From NCBI RefSeq assembly GCF_963576545.1, contig NW_026870395.1, forward strand, positions 372,001 through 436,000: a DNA stretch of 64,000 nt. Reading direction: 5' to 3'. Positions 21,002-35,318 of this stretch are shown here, one piece after another. The translations under genes and the position numbers were made by a program. The notes beneath the pieces are model-generated. The model was not told the origin of the DNA and ran no database searches. It saw only the letters and a list, made by a program, of their open reading frames with translations. How positions within the stretch are numbered: position 1 is the stretch's first letter; the number at the start of each line of letters is the position of its first letter. The DNA comes from Limanda limanda. Taxonomy: Eukaryota > Chordata > Actinopteri > Pleuronectiformes > Pleuronectidae.

Positions 21002-23408
21002 ACCTTCACAAAAAAAGTTATTCAAGAATATCTCCTCAGATTTGGGGGAATTTCGTCGGTCGACCTCTTCCGAAGGTCGTACAAGCTCGGGGATGGTACC
21101 AATCGATCCGCAGGACCCAAATTAGTCCAGATGCAACCACTTTCCAAGTCTCTCCGACCTTCACAAAAAAAGTTATTCAAGAATATCTCTTTCTCCTATG
21201 TGCTTTCATCCCTAACCCTAACCCTAACCCTTCCGAAAGTCGGAGAAGCTCAAGGATGGTACCGATCGATGCGCGCTACCCCATTTAGTGGGGGTAGAGC
21301 CTACTTGCAAGTCTCTCCGACCTTCACAAAAAAAGTTATTCAAGAATATCTCTTTCTCCTATGTGCTTTCATCCCTAACCCTAACCCTAACCCTTCCGAA
21401 AGTCGGAGAAGCTCAAGGATGGTACCGATCGATGCGCGCTACCCCATTTAGTGGGGGTAGAGCCTACTTGCAAGTCTCTCCGACCTTCACAAAAAAAGTT
21501 ATTCAAGAATATCTCCTCAGATTTGGGGGAATTTCGTCGGTCGACCTCTTCCGAAGGTCGTACAAGCTCGGGGATGGTACCAATCGATCCGCAGGACCCA
21601 AATTAGTCCAGATGCAACCACTTTCCAAGTCTCTCCGACCTTCACAAAAAAAGTTATTCAAGAATATCTCTTTCTCCTATGTGCTTTCATCCCTAACCCT
21701 AACCCTTCCGAAAGTCGGAGAAGCTCAAGGATGGTACCGATCGATGCGCGCAACCCCATTTAGTGGGGGTAGAGCCTACTTGCAAGTCTCTCCGACCTTC
21801 ACAAAAAAAGTTATTCAAGAATATCTCTTTCTCCTATGTGCTTTCATCCCTAACCCTAACCCTAACCCTTCCGAAAGTCGGAGAAGCTCAAGGATGGTAC
21901 CGATCGATGCGCGCTACCCCATTTAGTGGGGGTAGAGCCTACTTGCAAGTCTCTCCGACCTTCACAAAAAAAGTTATTCAAGAATATCTCTTTCTCCTAT
22001 GTGCTTTCATCCCTAACCCTAACCCTAACCCTTCCGAAAGTCGGAGAAGCTCAAGGATGGTACCGATCGATGCGCGCTACCCCATTTAGTGGGGGTAGAG
22101 CCTACTTGCAAGTCTCTCCGACCTTCAAAAAAAAAGTTATTCAAGAATATCTCTTTCTCCTATGTGCTTTCATCCCTAACCCTAACCCTAACCCTTCCGA
22201 AAGTCGGAGAAGCTCAAGGATGGTACCGATCGATGCGCGCTACCCCATTTAGTGGGGGTAGAGCCTACTTGCAAGTCTCTCCGACCTTCACAAAAAAAGT
22301 TATTCAAGAATATCTCCTCAGATTTGGGGGAATTTCGTCGGTCGACCTCTTCCGAAGGTCGTACAAGCTCGGGGATGGTACCAATCGATCCGCAGGACCC
22401 AAATTAGTCCAGATGCAACCACTTTCCAAGTCTCTCCGACCTTCACAAAAAAAGTTATTCAAGAATATCTCTTTCTCCTATGTGCTTTCATCCCTAAGCC
22501 TAACCCTAACCCTTCCGAAAGTCGGAGAAGCTCAAGGATGGTACCGATCGATGCGCGCTACCCCATTTAGTGGGGGTAGAGCCTACTTGCAAGTCTCTCC
22601 GACCTTCACAAAAAACGTTATTCAAGAATATCTCTTTCTCCTATGTGCTTTCATCCCTAACCCTAACCCTAACCCTTCCGAAAGTCGGAGAAGCTCAAGG
22701 ATGGTACCGATCGATGCGCGCTACCCCATTTAGTGGGGGTAGAGCCTACTTGCAAGTCTCTCCGACCTTCACAAAAAAAGTTATTCAAGAATATCTCCTC
22801 AGATTTGGGGGAATTTCGTCGGTCGACCTCTTCCGAAGGTCGTACAAGCTCGGGGATGGTACCAATCGATCCGCAGGACCCAAATTAGTCCAGATGCAAC
22901 CACTTTCCAAGTCTCTCCGACCTTCACAAAAAAAGTTATTCAAGAATATCTCTTTCTCCTATGTGCTTTCATCCCTAACCCTAACCCTAACCCTTCCAAA
23001 AGTCGGAGAAGCTCAACGATGGTACCGATCGATGCGTGCTACCCCATTTAGTGGGGGTAGAGCCTACTTGCAAGTCTCTCCGACCTTCACAAAAAACGTT
23101 ATTCAAGAATATCTCTTTCTCCTATGTGCTTTCATCCCTAACCCTAACCCTAACCCTTCCGAAAGTCGGAGAAGCTCAAGGATGGTACCGATCGATGCGC
23201 GCTACCCCATTTAGTGGGGGTAGAGCCTACTTGCAAGTCTCTCCGACCTTCACAAAAAAAGTTATTCAAGAATATCTCTTTCTCCTATGTGCTTTCATCC
23301 CTAACCCTAACCCTAACCCTTCCGAAAGTCGGAGAAGCTCAAGGATGGTACCGATCGATGCGCGCTACCCCATTTAGTGGGGGTAGAGCCTACTTGCAAG
23401 TCTCTCCG
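21002..23408 (+). repeat. Mid-array higher-order repeat, copy 2 (2,407 bp)
   Basis: B, 2A, B, 4A, B, 2A, B, 3A. It matches copy 1 at +2,570 then +2,407, because it has only one CCCTAAGCC unit (22,498). Other markers: short A at 21,638, nine-A run at about 22,127, CTTCCAAAAGTC with CTCAACGATGG at about 22,996-23,018. Confidence 0.85.
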
Positions 23409-25652
23409 ACCTTCACAAAAAAAGTTATTCAAGAATATCTCCTCAGATTTGGGGGAATTTCGTCGGTCGACCTCTTCCGAAGGTCGTACAAGCTCGGGGA
23501 TGGTACCAATCGATCTGCAGGACCCAAATTAGTCCAGATGCAACCACTTTCCAAGTCTCTCCGACCTTCACAAAAAAAGTTATTCAAGAATATCTCTTTC
23601 TCCTATGTGCTTTCATCCCTAACCCTAACCCTAACCCTTCCGAAAGTCGGAGAAGCTCAAGGATGGTACCGATCGATGCGCGCTACCCCATTTAGTGGGG
23701 GTAGAGCCTACTTGCAAGTCTCTCCGACCTTCACAAAAAAAGTTATTCAAGAATATCTCTTTCTCCTATGTGCTTTCATCCCTAACCCTAACCCTAACCC
23801 TTCCGAAAGTCGGAGAAGCTCAAGGATGGTACCGATCGATGCGCGCTACCCCATTTAGTGGGGGTAGAGCCTACTTGCAAGTCTCTCCGACCTTCACAAA
23901 AAAAGTTATTCAAGAATATCTCCTCAGATTTGGGGGAATTTCGTCGGTCGACCTCTTCCGAAGGTCGTACAAGCTCGGGGATGGTACCAATCGATCCGCA
24001 GGACCCAAATTAGTCCAGATGCAACCACTTTCCAAGTCTCTCCGACCTTCACAAAAAAAGTTATTCAAGAATATCTCTTTCTCCTATGTGCTTTCATCCC
24101 TAACCCTAACCCTTCCGAAAGTCGGAGAAGCTCAAGGATGGTACCGATCGATGCGCGCAACCCCATTTAGTGGGGGTAGAGCCTACTTGCAAGTCTCTCC
24201 GACCTTCACAAAAAAAGTTATTCAAGAATATCTCTTTCTCCTATGTGCTTTCATCCCTAACCCTAACCCTAACCCTTCCGAAAGTCGGAGAAGCTCAAGG
24301 ATGGTACCGATCGATGCGCGCTACCCCATTTAGTGGGGGTAGAGCCTACTTGCAAGTCTCTCCGACCTTCACAAAAAAAGTTATTCAAGAATATCTCTTT
24401 CTCCTATGTGCTTTCATCCCTAACCCTAACCCTAACCCTTCCGAAAGTCGGAGAAGCTCAAGGATGGTACCGATCGATGTGCGCTACCCCATTTAGTGGG
24501 GGTAGAGCCTACTTGCAAGTCTCTCCGACCTTCAAAAAAAAAGTTATTCAAGAATATCTCTTTCTCCTATGTGCTTTCATCCCTAACCCTAACCCTAACC
24601 CTTCCGAAAGTCGGAGAAGCTCAAGGATGGTACCGATCGATGCGCGCTACCCCATTTAGTGGGGGTAGAGCCTACTTGCAAGTCTCTCCGACCTTCACAA
24701 AAAAAGTTATTCAAGAATATCTCCTCAGATTTGGGGGAATTTCGTCGGTCGACCTCTTCCGAAGGTCGTACAAGCTCGGGGATGGTACCAATCGATCCGC
24801 AGGACCCAAATTAGTCCAGATGCAACCACTTTCCAAGTCTCTCCGACCTTCACAAAAAAAGTTATTCAAGAATATCTCTTTCTCCTATGTGCTTTCATCC
24901 CTAAGCCTAACCCTAACCCTTCCGAAAGTCGGAGAAGCTCAAGGATGGTACCGATCGATGCGCGCTACCCCATTTAGTGGGGGTAGAGCCTACTTGCAAG
25001 TCTCTCCGACCTTCACAAAAAACGTTATTCAAGAATATCTCTTTCTCCTATGTGCTTTCATCCCTAACCCTAACCCTAACCCTTCCGAAAGTCGGAGAAG
25101 CTCAAGGATGGTACCGATCGATGCGCGCTACCCCATTTAGTGGGGGTAGAGCCTACTTGCAAGTCTCTCCGACCTTCACAAAAAAAGTTATTCAAGAATA
25201 TCTCCTCAGATTTGGGGGAATTTCGTCGGTCGACCTCTTCCGAAGGTCGTACAAGCTCGGGGATGGTACCAATCGATCCGCAGGACCCAAATTAGTCCAG
25301 ATGCAACCACTTTCCAAGTCTCTCCGACCTTCACAAAAAAAGTTATTCAAGAATATCTCTTTCTCCTATGTGCTTTCATCCCTAACCCTAACCCTAACCC
25401 TTCCAAAAGTCGGAGAAGCTCAACGATGGTACCGATCGATGCGTGCTACCCCATTTAGTGGGGGTAGAGCCTACTTGCAAGTCTCTCCGACCTTCACAAA
25501 AAACGTTATTCAAGAATATCTCTTTCTCCTATGTGCTTTCATCCCTAACCCTAACCCTAACCCTTCCGAAAGTCGGAGAAGCTCAAGGATGGTACCGATC
25601 GATGCGCGCTACCCCATTTAGTGGGGGTAGAGCCTACTTGCAAGTCTCTCCG
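23409..25652 (+). repeat. Mid-array higher-order repeat, copy 3 (2,244 bp)
   Basis: B, 2A, B, 4A, B, 2A, B, 2A. It follows copy 2 at +2,407, with short A at 24,045, nine-A run at about 24,534, CCCTAAGCC at 24,905 and CCAAAAGTC/CAACGATGG at about 25,404-25,425. It has one A fewer in its last run. A private ATGTGC change is at about 24,480. Confidence 0.85.
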
Positions 25653-27578
25653 ACCTTCACAAAAAAAGTTATTCAAGAATATCTCCTCAGATTTGGGGGA
25701 ATTTCGTCGGTCGACCTCTTCCGAAGGTCGTACAAGCTCGCGGATGGTACCAATCGATCCGCAGGACCCAAATTAGTCCAGATGCAACCACTTTCCAAGT
25801 CTCTCCGACCTTCACAAAAAAAGTTATTCAAGAATATCTCTTTCTCCTATGTGCTTTCATCCCTAACCCTAACCCTAACCCTTCCGAAAGTCGGAGAAGC
25901 TCAAGGATGGTACCGATCGATGCGCGCTACCCCATTTAGTGGGGGTAGAGCCTACTTGCAAGTCTCTCCGACCTTCACAAAAAAAGTTATTCAAGAATAT
26001 CTCTTTCTCCTATGTGCTTTCATCCCTAACCCTAACCCTAACCCTTCCGAAAGTCGGAGAAGCTCAAGGATGGTACCGATCGATGCGCGCTACCCCATTT
26101 AGTGGGGGTAGAGCCTACTTGCAAGTCTCTCCGACCTTCACAAAAAAAGTTATTCAAGAATATCTCTTTCTCCTATGTGCTTTCATCCCTAACCCTAACC
26201 CTAACCCTTCCGAAAGTCGGAGAAGCTCAAGGATGGTACCGATCGATGCGCGCTACCCCATTTAGTGGGGGTAGAGCCTACTTGCAAGTCTCTCCGACCT
26301 TCACAAAAAAAGTTATTCAAGAATATCTCCTCAGATTTGGGGGAATTTCGTCGTTCGACCTCTTCCGAAGGTCGTACAAGCTCGGGGATGGTACCAATCG
26401 ATCTGCAGGACCCAAATTAGTCCAGATGCAACCACTTTCCAAGTCTCTCCGACCTTCACAAAAAAAGTTATTCAAGAATATCTCTTTCTCCTATGTGCTT
26501 TCATCCCTAACCCTAACCCTAACCCTTCCGAAAGTCGGAGAAGCTCAAGGATGGTACCGATCGATGCGCGCTACCCCATTTAGTGGGGGTAGAGCCTACT
26601 TGCAAGTCTCTCCGACCTTCACAAAAAAAGTTATTCAAGAATATCTCTTTCTCCTATGTGCTTTCATCCCTAACCCTAACCCTAACCCTTCCGAAAGTCG
26701 GAGAAGCTCAAGGATGGTACCGATCGATGCGCGCTACCCCATTTAGTGGGGGTAGAGCCTACTTGCAAGTCTCTCCGACCTTCACAAAAAAAGTTATTCA
26801 AGAATATCTCTTTCTCCTATGTGCTTTCATCCCTAACCCTAACCCTAACCCTTCCGAAAGTCGGAGAAGCTCAAGGATGGTACCGATCGATGCGCGCTAC
26901 CCCATTTAGTGGGGGTAGAGCCTACTTGCAAGTCTCTCCGACCTTCACAAAAAAAGTTATTCAAGAATATCTCCTCAGATTTGGGGGAATTTCGTCGGTC
27001 GACCTCTTCCGAAGGTCGTACAAGCTCGGGGATGGTACCAATCGATCCGCAGGACCCAAATTAGTCCAGATGCAACCACTTTCCAAGTCTCTCCGACCTT
27101 CACAAAAAAAGCTATTCAAGAATATCTCTTTCTCCTATGTGCTTTCATCCCTAACCCTAACCCTTCCGAAAGTCGGAGAAGCTCAAGGATGGTACCGATC
27201 GATGCGCGCTACCCCATTTAGTGGGGGTAGAGCCTACTTGCAAGTCTCTCCGACCTTCACAAAAAACGTTATTCAAGAATATCTCTTTCTCCTATGTGCT
27301 TTCATCCCTAACCCTAACCCTAACCCTTCCGAAAGTCGGAGAAGCTCAAGGATGGTACCGATCGATGCGCGCTACCCCATTTAGTGGGGGTAGAGCCTAC
27401 TTGCAAGTCTCTCCGACCTTCACAAAAAACGTTATTCAAGAATATCTCTTTCTCCTATGTGCTTTCATCCCTAACCCTAACCCTAACCCTTCCGAAAGTC
27501 GGAGAAGCTCAAGGATGGTACCGATCGATGCGCGCTACCCCATTTAGTGGGGGTAGAGCCTACTTGCAAGTCTCTCCG

Positions 27579-28051
27579 ACCTTCACAAAAAAAGTTATTC
27601 AAGAATATCTCCTCAGATTTGGGGGAATTTCGTCGGTCGACCTCTTCCGAAGGTCGTACAAGCTCGCGGATGGTACCAATCGATCCGCAGGACCCAAATT
27701 AGTCCAGATGCAACCACTTTCCAAGTCTCTCCGACCTTCACAAAAAAAGTTATTCAAGAATATCTCTTTCTCCTATGTGCTTTCATCCCTAACCCTAACC
27801 CTAACCCTTCCGAAAGTCGGAGAAGCTCAAGGATGGTACCGATCGATGCGCGCTACCCCATTTAGTGGGGGTAGAGCCTACTTGCAAGTCTCTCCGACCT
27901 TCACAAAAAAAGTTATTCAAGAATATCTCCTCAGATTTGGGGGAATTTCGTCGGTCGACCTCTTCCGAAGGTCGTACAAGCTCGGGGATGGTACCAATCG
28001 ATCTGCAGGACCCAAATTAGTCCAGATGCAACCACTTTCCAAGTCTCTCCG
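27579..28051 (+). repeat. Second B-A-B arrangement, 326-bp deletion relative to 25,653-26,451
   Basis: B 27579 carries the rare CTCGCGGATGG also found in B 25653. The following B units (27897 and 26297) both have CTGCAGG. In the earlier copy three A units lie between them, here only one. The offset changes from 1,926 to 1,600, a loss of exactly two A units. Confidence 0.78.
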
Positions 28052-29999
28052 ACCTTCACAAAAAAAGTTATTCAAGAATATCTCTTTCTCCTATGTGCTT
28101 TCATCCCTAACCCTAACCCTAACCCTTCCGAAAGTCGGAGAAGCTCAAGGATGGTACCGATCGATGCGCGCTACCCCATTTAGTGGGGGTAGAGCCTACT
28201 TGCAAGTCTCTCCGACCTTCACAAAAAAAGTTATTCAAGAATATCTCTTTCTCCTATGTGCTTTCATCCCTAACCCTAACCCTAACCCTTCCGAAAGTCG
28301 GAGAAGCTCAAGGATGGTACCGATCGATGCGCGCTACCCCATTTAGTGGGGGTAGAGCCTACTTGCAAGTCTCTCCGACCTTCACAAAAAAAGTTATTCA
28401 AGAATATCTCTTTCTCCTATGTGCTTTCATCCCTAACCCTAACCCTAACCCTTCCGAAAGTCGGAGAAGCTCAAGGATGGTACCGATCGATGCGCGCTAC
28501 CCCATTTAGTGGGGGTAGAGCCTACTTGCAAGTCTCTCCGACCTTCACAAAAAAAGTTATTCAAGAATATCTCTTTCTCCTATGTGCTTTCATCCCTAAC
28601 CCTAACCCTAACCCTTCCGAAAGTCGGAGAAGCTCAAGGATGGTACCGATCGATGCGCGCTACCCCATTTAGTGGGGGTAGAGCCTACTTGCAAGTCTCT
28701 CCGACCTTCACAAAAAAAGTTATTCAAGAATATCTCTTTCTCCTATGTGCTTTCATCCCTAACCCTAACCCTAACCCTTCCGAAAGTCGGAGAAGCTCAA
28801 GGATGGTACCGATCGATGCGCGCTACCCCATTTAGTGGGGGTAGAGCCTACTTGCAAGTCTCTCCGACCTTCACAAAAAAAGTTATTCAAGAATATCTCC
28901 TCAGATTTGGGGGAATTTCGTCGGTCGACCTCTTCCGAAGGTCGTACAAGCTCGGGGATGGTACCAATCAATCCGCAGGACCCAAATTAGTCCAGATGCA
29001 ACCACTTTCCAAGTCTCTCCGACCTTCACAAAAAAAGTTATTCAAGAATATCTCTTTCTCCTATGTGCTTTCATCCCTAACCCTAACCCTAACCCTTCCG
29101 AAAGTCGGAGAAGCTCAAGGATGGTACCGATCGATGCGCGCAACCCCATTTAGTGGGGGTAGAGCCTACTTGCAAGTCTCTCCGACCTTCACAAAAAAAG
29201 TTATTCAAGAATATCTCTTTCTCCTATGTGCTTTCATCCCTAACCCTAACCCTAACCCTTCCGAAAGTCGGAGAAGCTCAAGGATGGTACCGATCGATGC
29301 GCGCTACCCCATTTAGTGGGGGTAGAGCCTACTTGCAAGTCTCTCCGACCTTCACAAAAAAAGTTATTCAAGAATATCTCTTTCTCCTATGTGCTTTCAT
29401 CCCTAACCCTAACCCTAACCCTTCCGAAAGTCGGAGAAGCTCAAGGATGGTACCGATCGATGCGCGCTACCCCATTTAGTGGGGGTAGAGCCTACTTGCA
29501 AGTCTGTCCGACCTTCAAAAAAAAAGTTATTCAAGAATATCTCTTTCTCCTATGTGCTTTCATCCCTAACCCTAACCCTAACCCTTCCGAAAGTCGGAGA
29601 AGCTCAAGGATGGTAACGATCGATGCGCGCTACCCCATTTAGTGGGGGTAGAGCCTACTTGCAAGTCTCTCCGACCTTCACAAAAAAAGTTATTCAAGAA
29701 TATCTCTTTCTCCTATGTGCTTTCATCCCTAACCCTAACCCTAACCCTTCCGAAAGTCGGAGAAGCTCAAGGATGGTACCGATCGATGCGCGCTACCCCA
29801 TTTAGTGGGGGTAGAGCCTACTTGCAAGTCTCTCCGACCTTCACAAAAAACGTTATTCAAGAATATCTCTTTCTCCTATGTGCTTTCATCCCTAACCCTA
29901 ACCCTAACCCTTCCGAAAGTCGGAGAAGCTCAAGGATGGTACCGATCGATGCGCGCTACCCCATTTAGTGGGGGTAGAGCCTACTTGCAAGTCTCTCCG

Positions 30000-32900
30000 A
30001 CCTTCAAAAAAAAAGTTATTCAAGAATATCTCCTCAGATTTGGGGGAATTTCGTCGGTCGACCTCTTCCGAAGGTCGTACAAGCTCGGGGATGGTACCAA
30101 TCGATCCGCAGGACCCAAATTAGTCCAGATGCAACCACTTTCCAAGTCTCTCCGACCTTCACAAAAAAAGTTATTCAAGAATATCTCTTTCTCCTATGTG
30201 CTTTCATCCCTAACCCTAACCCTAACCCTTCCGAAAGTCGGAGAAGCTCAAGGATGGTACCGATCGATGCGCGCAACCCCATTTAGTGGGAGTAGAGCCT
30301 ACTTGCAAGTCTCTCCGACCTTCACAAAAAAAGTTATTCAAGAATATCTCTTTCTCCTATGTGCTTTCATCCCTAACCCTAACCCTAACCCTTCCGAAAG
30401 TCGGAGAAGCTCAAGGATGGTACCGATCGATGCGCGCTACCCCATTTAGTGGGGGTAGAGCCTACTTGCAAGTCTCTCCGACCTTCACAAAAAAAGTTAT
30501 TCAAGAATATCTCCTCAGATTTGGGGGAATTTCGTCGGTCGACCTCTTCCGAAGGTCGTACAAGCTCGGGGATGGTACCAATCGATCCGCAGGACCCAAA
30601 TTAGTCCAGATGCAACCACTTTCCAAGTCTCTCCGACCTTCACAAAAAAAGTTATTCAAGAATATCTCTTTCTCCTATGTGCTTTCATCCCTAACCCTAA
30701 CCCTAACCCTTCCGAAAGTCGGAGAAGCTCAAGGATGGTACCGATCGATGCGCGCAACCCCATTTAGTGGGAGTAGAGCCTACTTGCAAGTCTCTCCGAC
30801 CTTCACAAAAAAAGTTATTCAAGAATATCTCTTTCTCCTATGTGCTTTCATCCCTAACCCTAACCCTAACCCTTCCGAAAGTCGGAGAAGCTCAAGGATG
30901 GTACCGATCGATGCGCGCTACCCCATTTAGTGGGGGTAGAGCCTACTTGCAAGTCTCTCCGACCTTCACAAAAAAAGTTATTCAAGAATATCTCTTTCTC
31001 CTATGTGCTTTCATCCCTAACCCTAACCCTAACCCTTCCGAAAGTCGGAGAAGCTCAAGGATGGTACCGATCGATGCGCGCTACCCCATTTAGTGGGGGT
31101 AGAGCCTACTTGCAAGTCTGTCCGACCTTCAAAAAAAAAGTTATTCAAGAATATCTCTTTCTCCTATGTGCTTTCATCCCTAACCCTAACCCTAACCCTT
31201 CCGAAAGTCGGAGAAGCTCAAGGATGGTAACGATCGATGCGCGCTACCCCATTTAGTGGGGGTAGAGCCTACTTGCAAGTCTCTCCGACCTTCACAAAAA
31301 AAGTTATTCAAGAATATCTCTTTCTCCTATGTGCTTTCATCCCTAACCCTAACCCTAACCCTTCCGAAAGTCGGAGAAGCTCAAGGATGGTACCGATCGA
31401 TGCGCGCTACCCCATTTAGTGGGGGTAGAGCCTACTTGCAAGTCTCTCCGACCTTCACAAAAAACGTTATTCAAGAATATCTCTTTCTCCTATGTGCTTT
31501 CATCCCTAACCCTAACCCTAACCCTTCCGAAAGTCGGAGAAGCTCAAGGATGGTACCGATCGATGCGCGCTACCCCATTTAGTGGGGGTAGAGCCTACTT
31601 GCAAGTCTCTCCGACCTTCAAAAAAAAAGTTATTCAAGAATATCTCCTCAGATTTGGGGGAATTTCGTCGGTCGACCTCTTCCGAAGGTCGTACAAGCTC
31701 GGGGATGGTACCAATCGATCCGCAGGACCCAAATTAGTCCAGATGCAACCACTTTCCAAGTCTCTCCGACCTTCACAAAAAAAGTTATTCAAGAATATCT
31801 CTTTCTCCTATGTGCTTTCATCCCTAACCCTAACCCTAACCCTTCCGAAAGTCGGAGAAGCTCAAGGATGGTACCGATCGATGCGCGCAACCCCATTTAG
31901 TGGGAGTAGAGCCTACTTGCAAGTCTCTCCGACCTTCACAAAAAAAGTTATTCAAGAATATCTCTTTCTCCTATGTGCTTTCATCCCTAACCCTAACCCT
32001 AACCCTTCCGAAAGTCGGAGAAGCTCAAGGATGGTACCGATCGATGCGCGCTACCCCATTTAGTGGGGGTAGAGCCTACTTGCAAGTCTCTCCGACCTTC
32101 ACAAAAAAAGTTATTCAAGAATATCTCTTTCTCCTATGTGCTTTCATCCCTAACCCTAACCCTTCCGAAAGTCGGAGAAGCTCAAGGATGGTACCGATCG
32201 ATGCGCGCTACCCCATTTAGTGGGGGTAGAGCCTACTTGCAAGTCTCTCCGACCTTCACAAAAAACGTTATTCAAGAATATCTCTTTCTCCTATGTGCTT
32301 TCATCCCTAACCCTAACCCTAACCCTTCCGAAAGTCGGAGAAGCTCAAGGATGGTACCGATCGATGCGCGCTACCCCATTTAGTGGGGATAGAGCCTACT
32401 TGCAAGTCTCTCCGACCTTCAAAAAAAAAGTTATTCAAGAATATCTCCTCAGATTTGGGGGAATTTCGTCGGTCGACCTCTTCCGAAGGTCGTACAAGCT
32501 CGGGGATGGTACCAATCGATCCGCAGGACCCAAATTAGTCCAGATGCAACCACTTTCCAAGTCTCTCCGACCTTCACAAAAAAAGTTATTCAAGAATATC
32601 TCTTTCTCCTATGTGCTTTCATCCCTAACCCTAACCCTAACCCTTCCGAAAGTCGGAGAAGCTCAAGGATGGTACCGATCGATGCGTGCAACCCCATTTA
32701 GTGGGAGTAGAGCCTACTTGCAAGTCTCTCCGACCTTCACAAAAAAAGTTATTCAAGAATATCTCTTTCTCCTATGTGCTTTCATCCCTAACCCTAACCC
32801 TAACCCTTCCGAAAGTCGGAGAAGCTCAAGGATGGTACCGATCGATGCGCGCTACCCCATTTAGTGGGGGTAGAGCCTACTTGCAAGTCTCTCCGACCTT

Positions 32901-35318
32901 CACAAAAAAAGTTATTCAAGAATATCTCTTTCTCCTATGTGCTTTCATCCCTAACCCTAACCCTAACCCTTCCGAAAGTCGGAGAAGCTCAAGGATGGTA
33001 CCGATCGATGCGCGCTACCCCATTTAGTGGGGGTAGAGCCTACTTGCAAGTCTCTCCGACCTTCACAAAAAAAGTTATTCAAGAATATCTCTTTCTCCTA
33101 TGTGCTTTCATCCCTAACCCTAACCCTAACCCTTCCGAAAGTCGGAGAAGCTCAAGGATGGTACCGATCGATGCGCGCTACCCCATTTAGTGGGGGTAGA
33201 GCCTACTTGCAAGTCTGTCCGACCTTCAAAAAAAAAGTTATTCAAGAATATCTCTTTCTCCTATGTGCTTTCATCCCTAACCCTAACCCTAACCCTTCCG
33301 AAAGTCGGAGAAGCTCAAGGATGGTAACGATCGATGCGCGCTACCCCATTTAGTGGGGGTAGAGCCTACTTGCAAGTCTCTCCGACCTTCACAAAAAAAG
33401 TTATTCAAGAATATCTCTTTCTCCTATGTGCTTTCATCCCTAACCCTAACCCTAACCCTTCCGAAAGTCGGAGAAGCTCAAGGATGGTACCGATCGATGC
33501 GCGCTACCCCATTTAGTGGGGGTAGAGCCTACTTGCAAGTCTCTCCGACCTTCACAAAAAACGTTATTCAAGAATATCTCTTTCTCCTATGTGCTTTCAT
33601 CCCTAACCCTAACCCTAACCCTTCCGAAAGTCGGAGAAGCTCAAGGATGGTACCGATCGATGCGCGCTACCCCATTTAGTGGGGGTAGAGCCTACTTGCA
33701 AGTCTCTCCGACCTTCAAAAAAAAAGTTATTCAAGAATATCTCCTCAGATTTGGGGGAATTTCGTCGGTCGACCTCTTCCGAAGGTCGTACAAGCTCGGG
33801 GATGGTACCAATCGATCCGCAGGACCCAAATTAGTCCAGATGCAACCACTTTCCAAGTCTCTCCGACCTTCACAAAAAAAGTTATTCAAGAATATCTCTT
33901 TCTCCTATGTGCTTTCATCCCTAACCCTAACCCTAACCCTTCCGAAAGTCGGAGAAGCTCAAGGATGGTACCGATCGATGCGCGCAACCCCATTTAGTGG
34001 GAGTAGAGCCTACTTGCAAGTCTCTCCGACCTTCACAAAAAAAGTTATTCAAGAATATCTCTTTCTCCTATGTGCTTTCATCCCTAACCCTAACCCTAAC
34101 CCTTCCGAAAGTCGGAGAAGCTCAAGGATGGTACCGATCGATGCGCGCTACCCCATTTAGTGGGGGTAGAGCCTACTTGCAAGTCTCTCCGACCTTCACA
34201 AAAAAAGTTATTCAAGAATATCTCTTTCTCCTATGTGCTTTCATCCCTAACCCTAACCCTTCCGAAAGTCGGAGAAGCTCAAGGATGGTACCGATCGATG
34301 CGCGCTACCCCATTTAGTGGGGGTAGAGCCTACTTGCAAGTCTCTCCGACCTTCACAAAAAACGTTATTCAAGAATATCTCTTTCTCCTATGTGCTTTCA
34401 TCCCTAACCCTAACCCTAACCCTTCCGAAAGTCGGAGAAGCTCAAGGATGGTACCGATCGATGCGCGCTACCCCATTTAGTGGGGATAGAGCCTACTTGC
34501 AAGTCTCTCCGACCTTCAAAAAAAAAGTTATTCAAGAATATCTCCTCAGATTTGGGGGAATTTCGTCGGTCGACCTCTTCCGAAGGTCGTACAAGCTCGG
34601 GGATGGTACCAATCGATCCGCAGGACCCAAATTAGTCCAGATGCAACCACTTTCCAAGTCTCTCCGACCTTCACAAAAAAAGTTATTCAAGAATATCTCT
34701 TTCTCCTATGTGCTTTCATCCCTAACCCTAACCCTAACCCTTCCGAAAGTCGGAGAAGCTCAAGGATGGTACCGATCGATGCGTGCAACCCCATTTAGTG
34801 GGAGTAGAGCCTACTTGCAAGTCTCTCCGACCTTCACAAAAAAAGTTATTCAAGAATATCTCTTTCTCCTATGTGCTTTCATCCCTAACCCTAACCCTAA
34901 CCCTTCCGAAAGTCGGAGAAGCTCAAGGATGGTACCGATCGATGCGCGCTACCCCATTTAGTGGGGGTAGAGCCTACTTGCAAGTCTCTCCGACCTTCAC
35001 AAAAAAAGTTATTCAAGAATATCTCTTTCTCCTATGTGCTTTCATCCCTAACCCTAACCCTAACCCTTCCGAAAGTCGGAGAAGCTCAAGGATGGTACCG
35101 ATCGATGCGCGCTACCCCATTTAGTGGGGGTAGAGCCTACTTGCAAGTCTCTCCGACCTTCACAAAAAAAGTTATTCAAGAATATCTCTTTCTCCTATGT
35201 GCTTTCATCCCTAACCCTAACCCTAACCCTTCCGAAAGTCGGAGAAGCTCAAGGATGGTACCGATCGATGCGCGCTACCCCATTTAGTGGGGGTAGAGCC
35301 TACTTGCAAGTCTCTCCG
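30000..35318 (+). repeat. Three related blocks of 1,614, 2,097 and at least 1,608 bp
   Basis: Blocks start at B 30000, B 31614 and B 33711. Each follows an A series with GTCTGTCCG plus nine-A run (about 29,505, 31,119, 33,216) and GGTAACGATC (about 29,616, 31,230, 33,327). TGGGAGTAGAG for TGGGGGTAGAG marks A units near 30,290, 30,771, 31,904, 32,704, 34,001 and 34,801. Blocks 2 and 3 match at +2,097, including short A units 32,095 and 34,192 and TGGGGATAGAG (about 32,389 and 34,486). Block 2 exceeds block 1 by 483 bp, that is three A units, one of them short. Confidence 0.85.

Noticed and set aside
28771..28971. 66-codon open frames on the - strand (also near 37,637, 38,280, 41,333, 44,398, 46,654, 49,232, 51,979, 54,563)
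   Set aside because: Each appears only where the CAATCC variant of B creates a start codon (ATTGATTGG region read on the minus strand). They are a by-product of one point change in a satellite unit.
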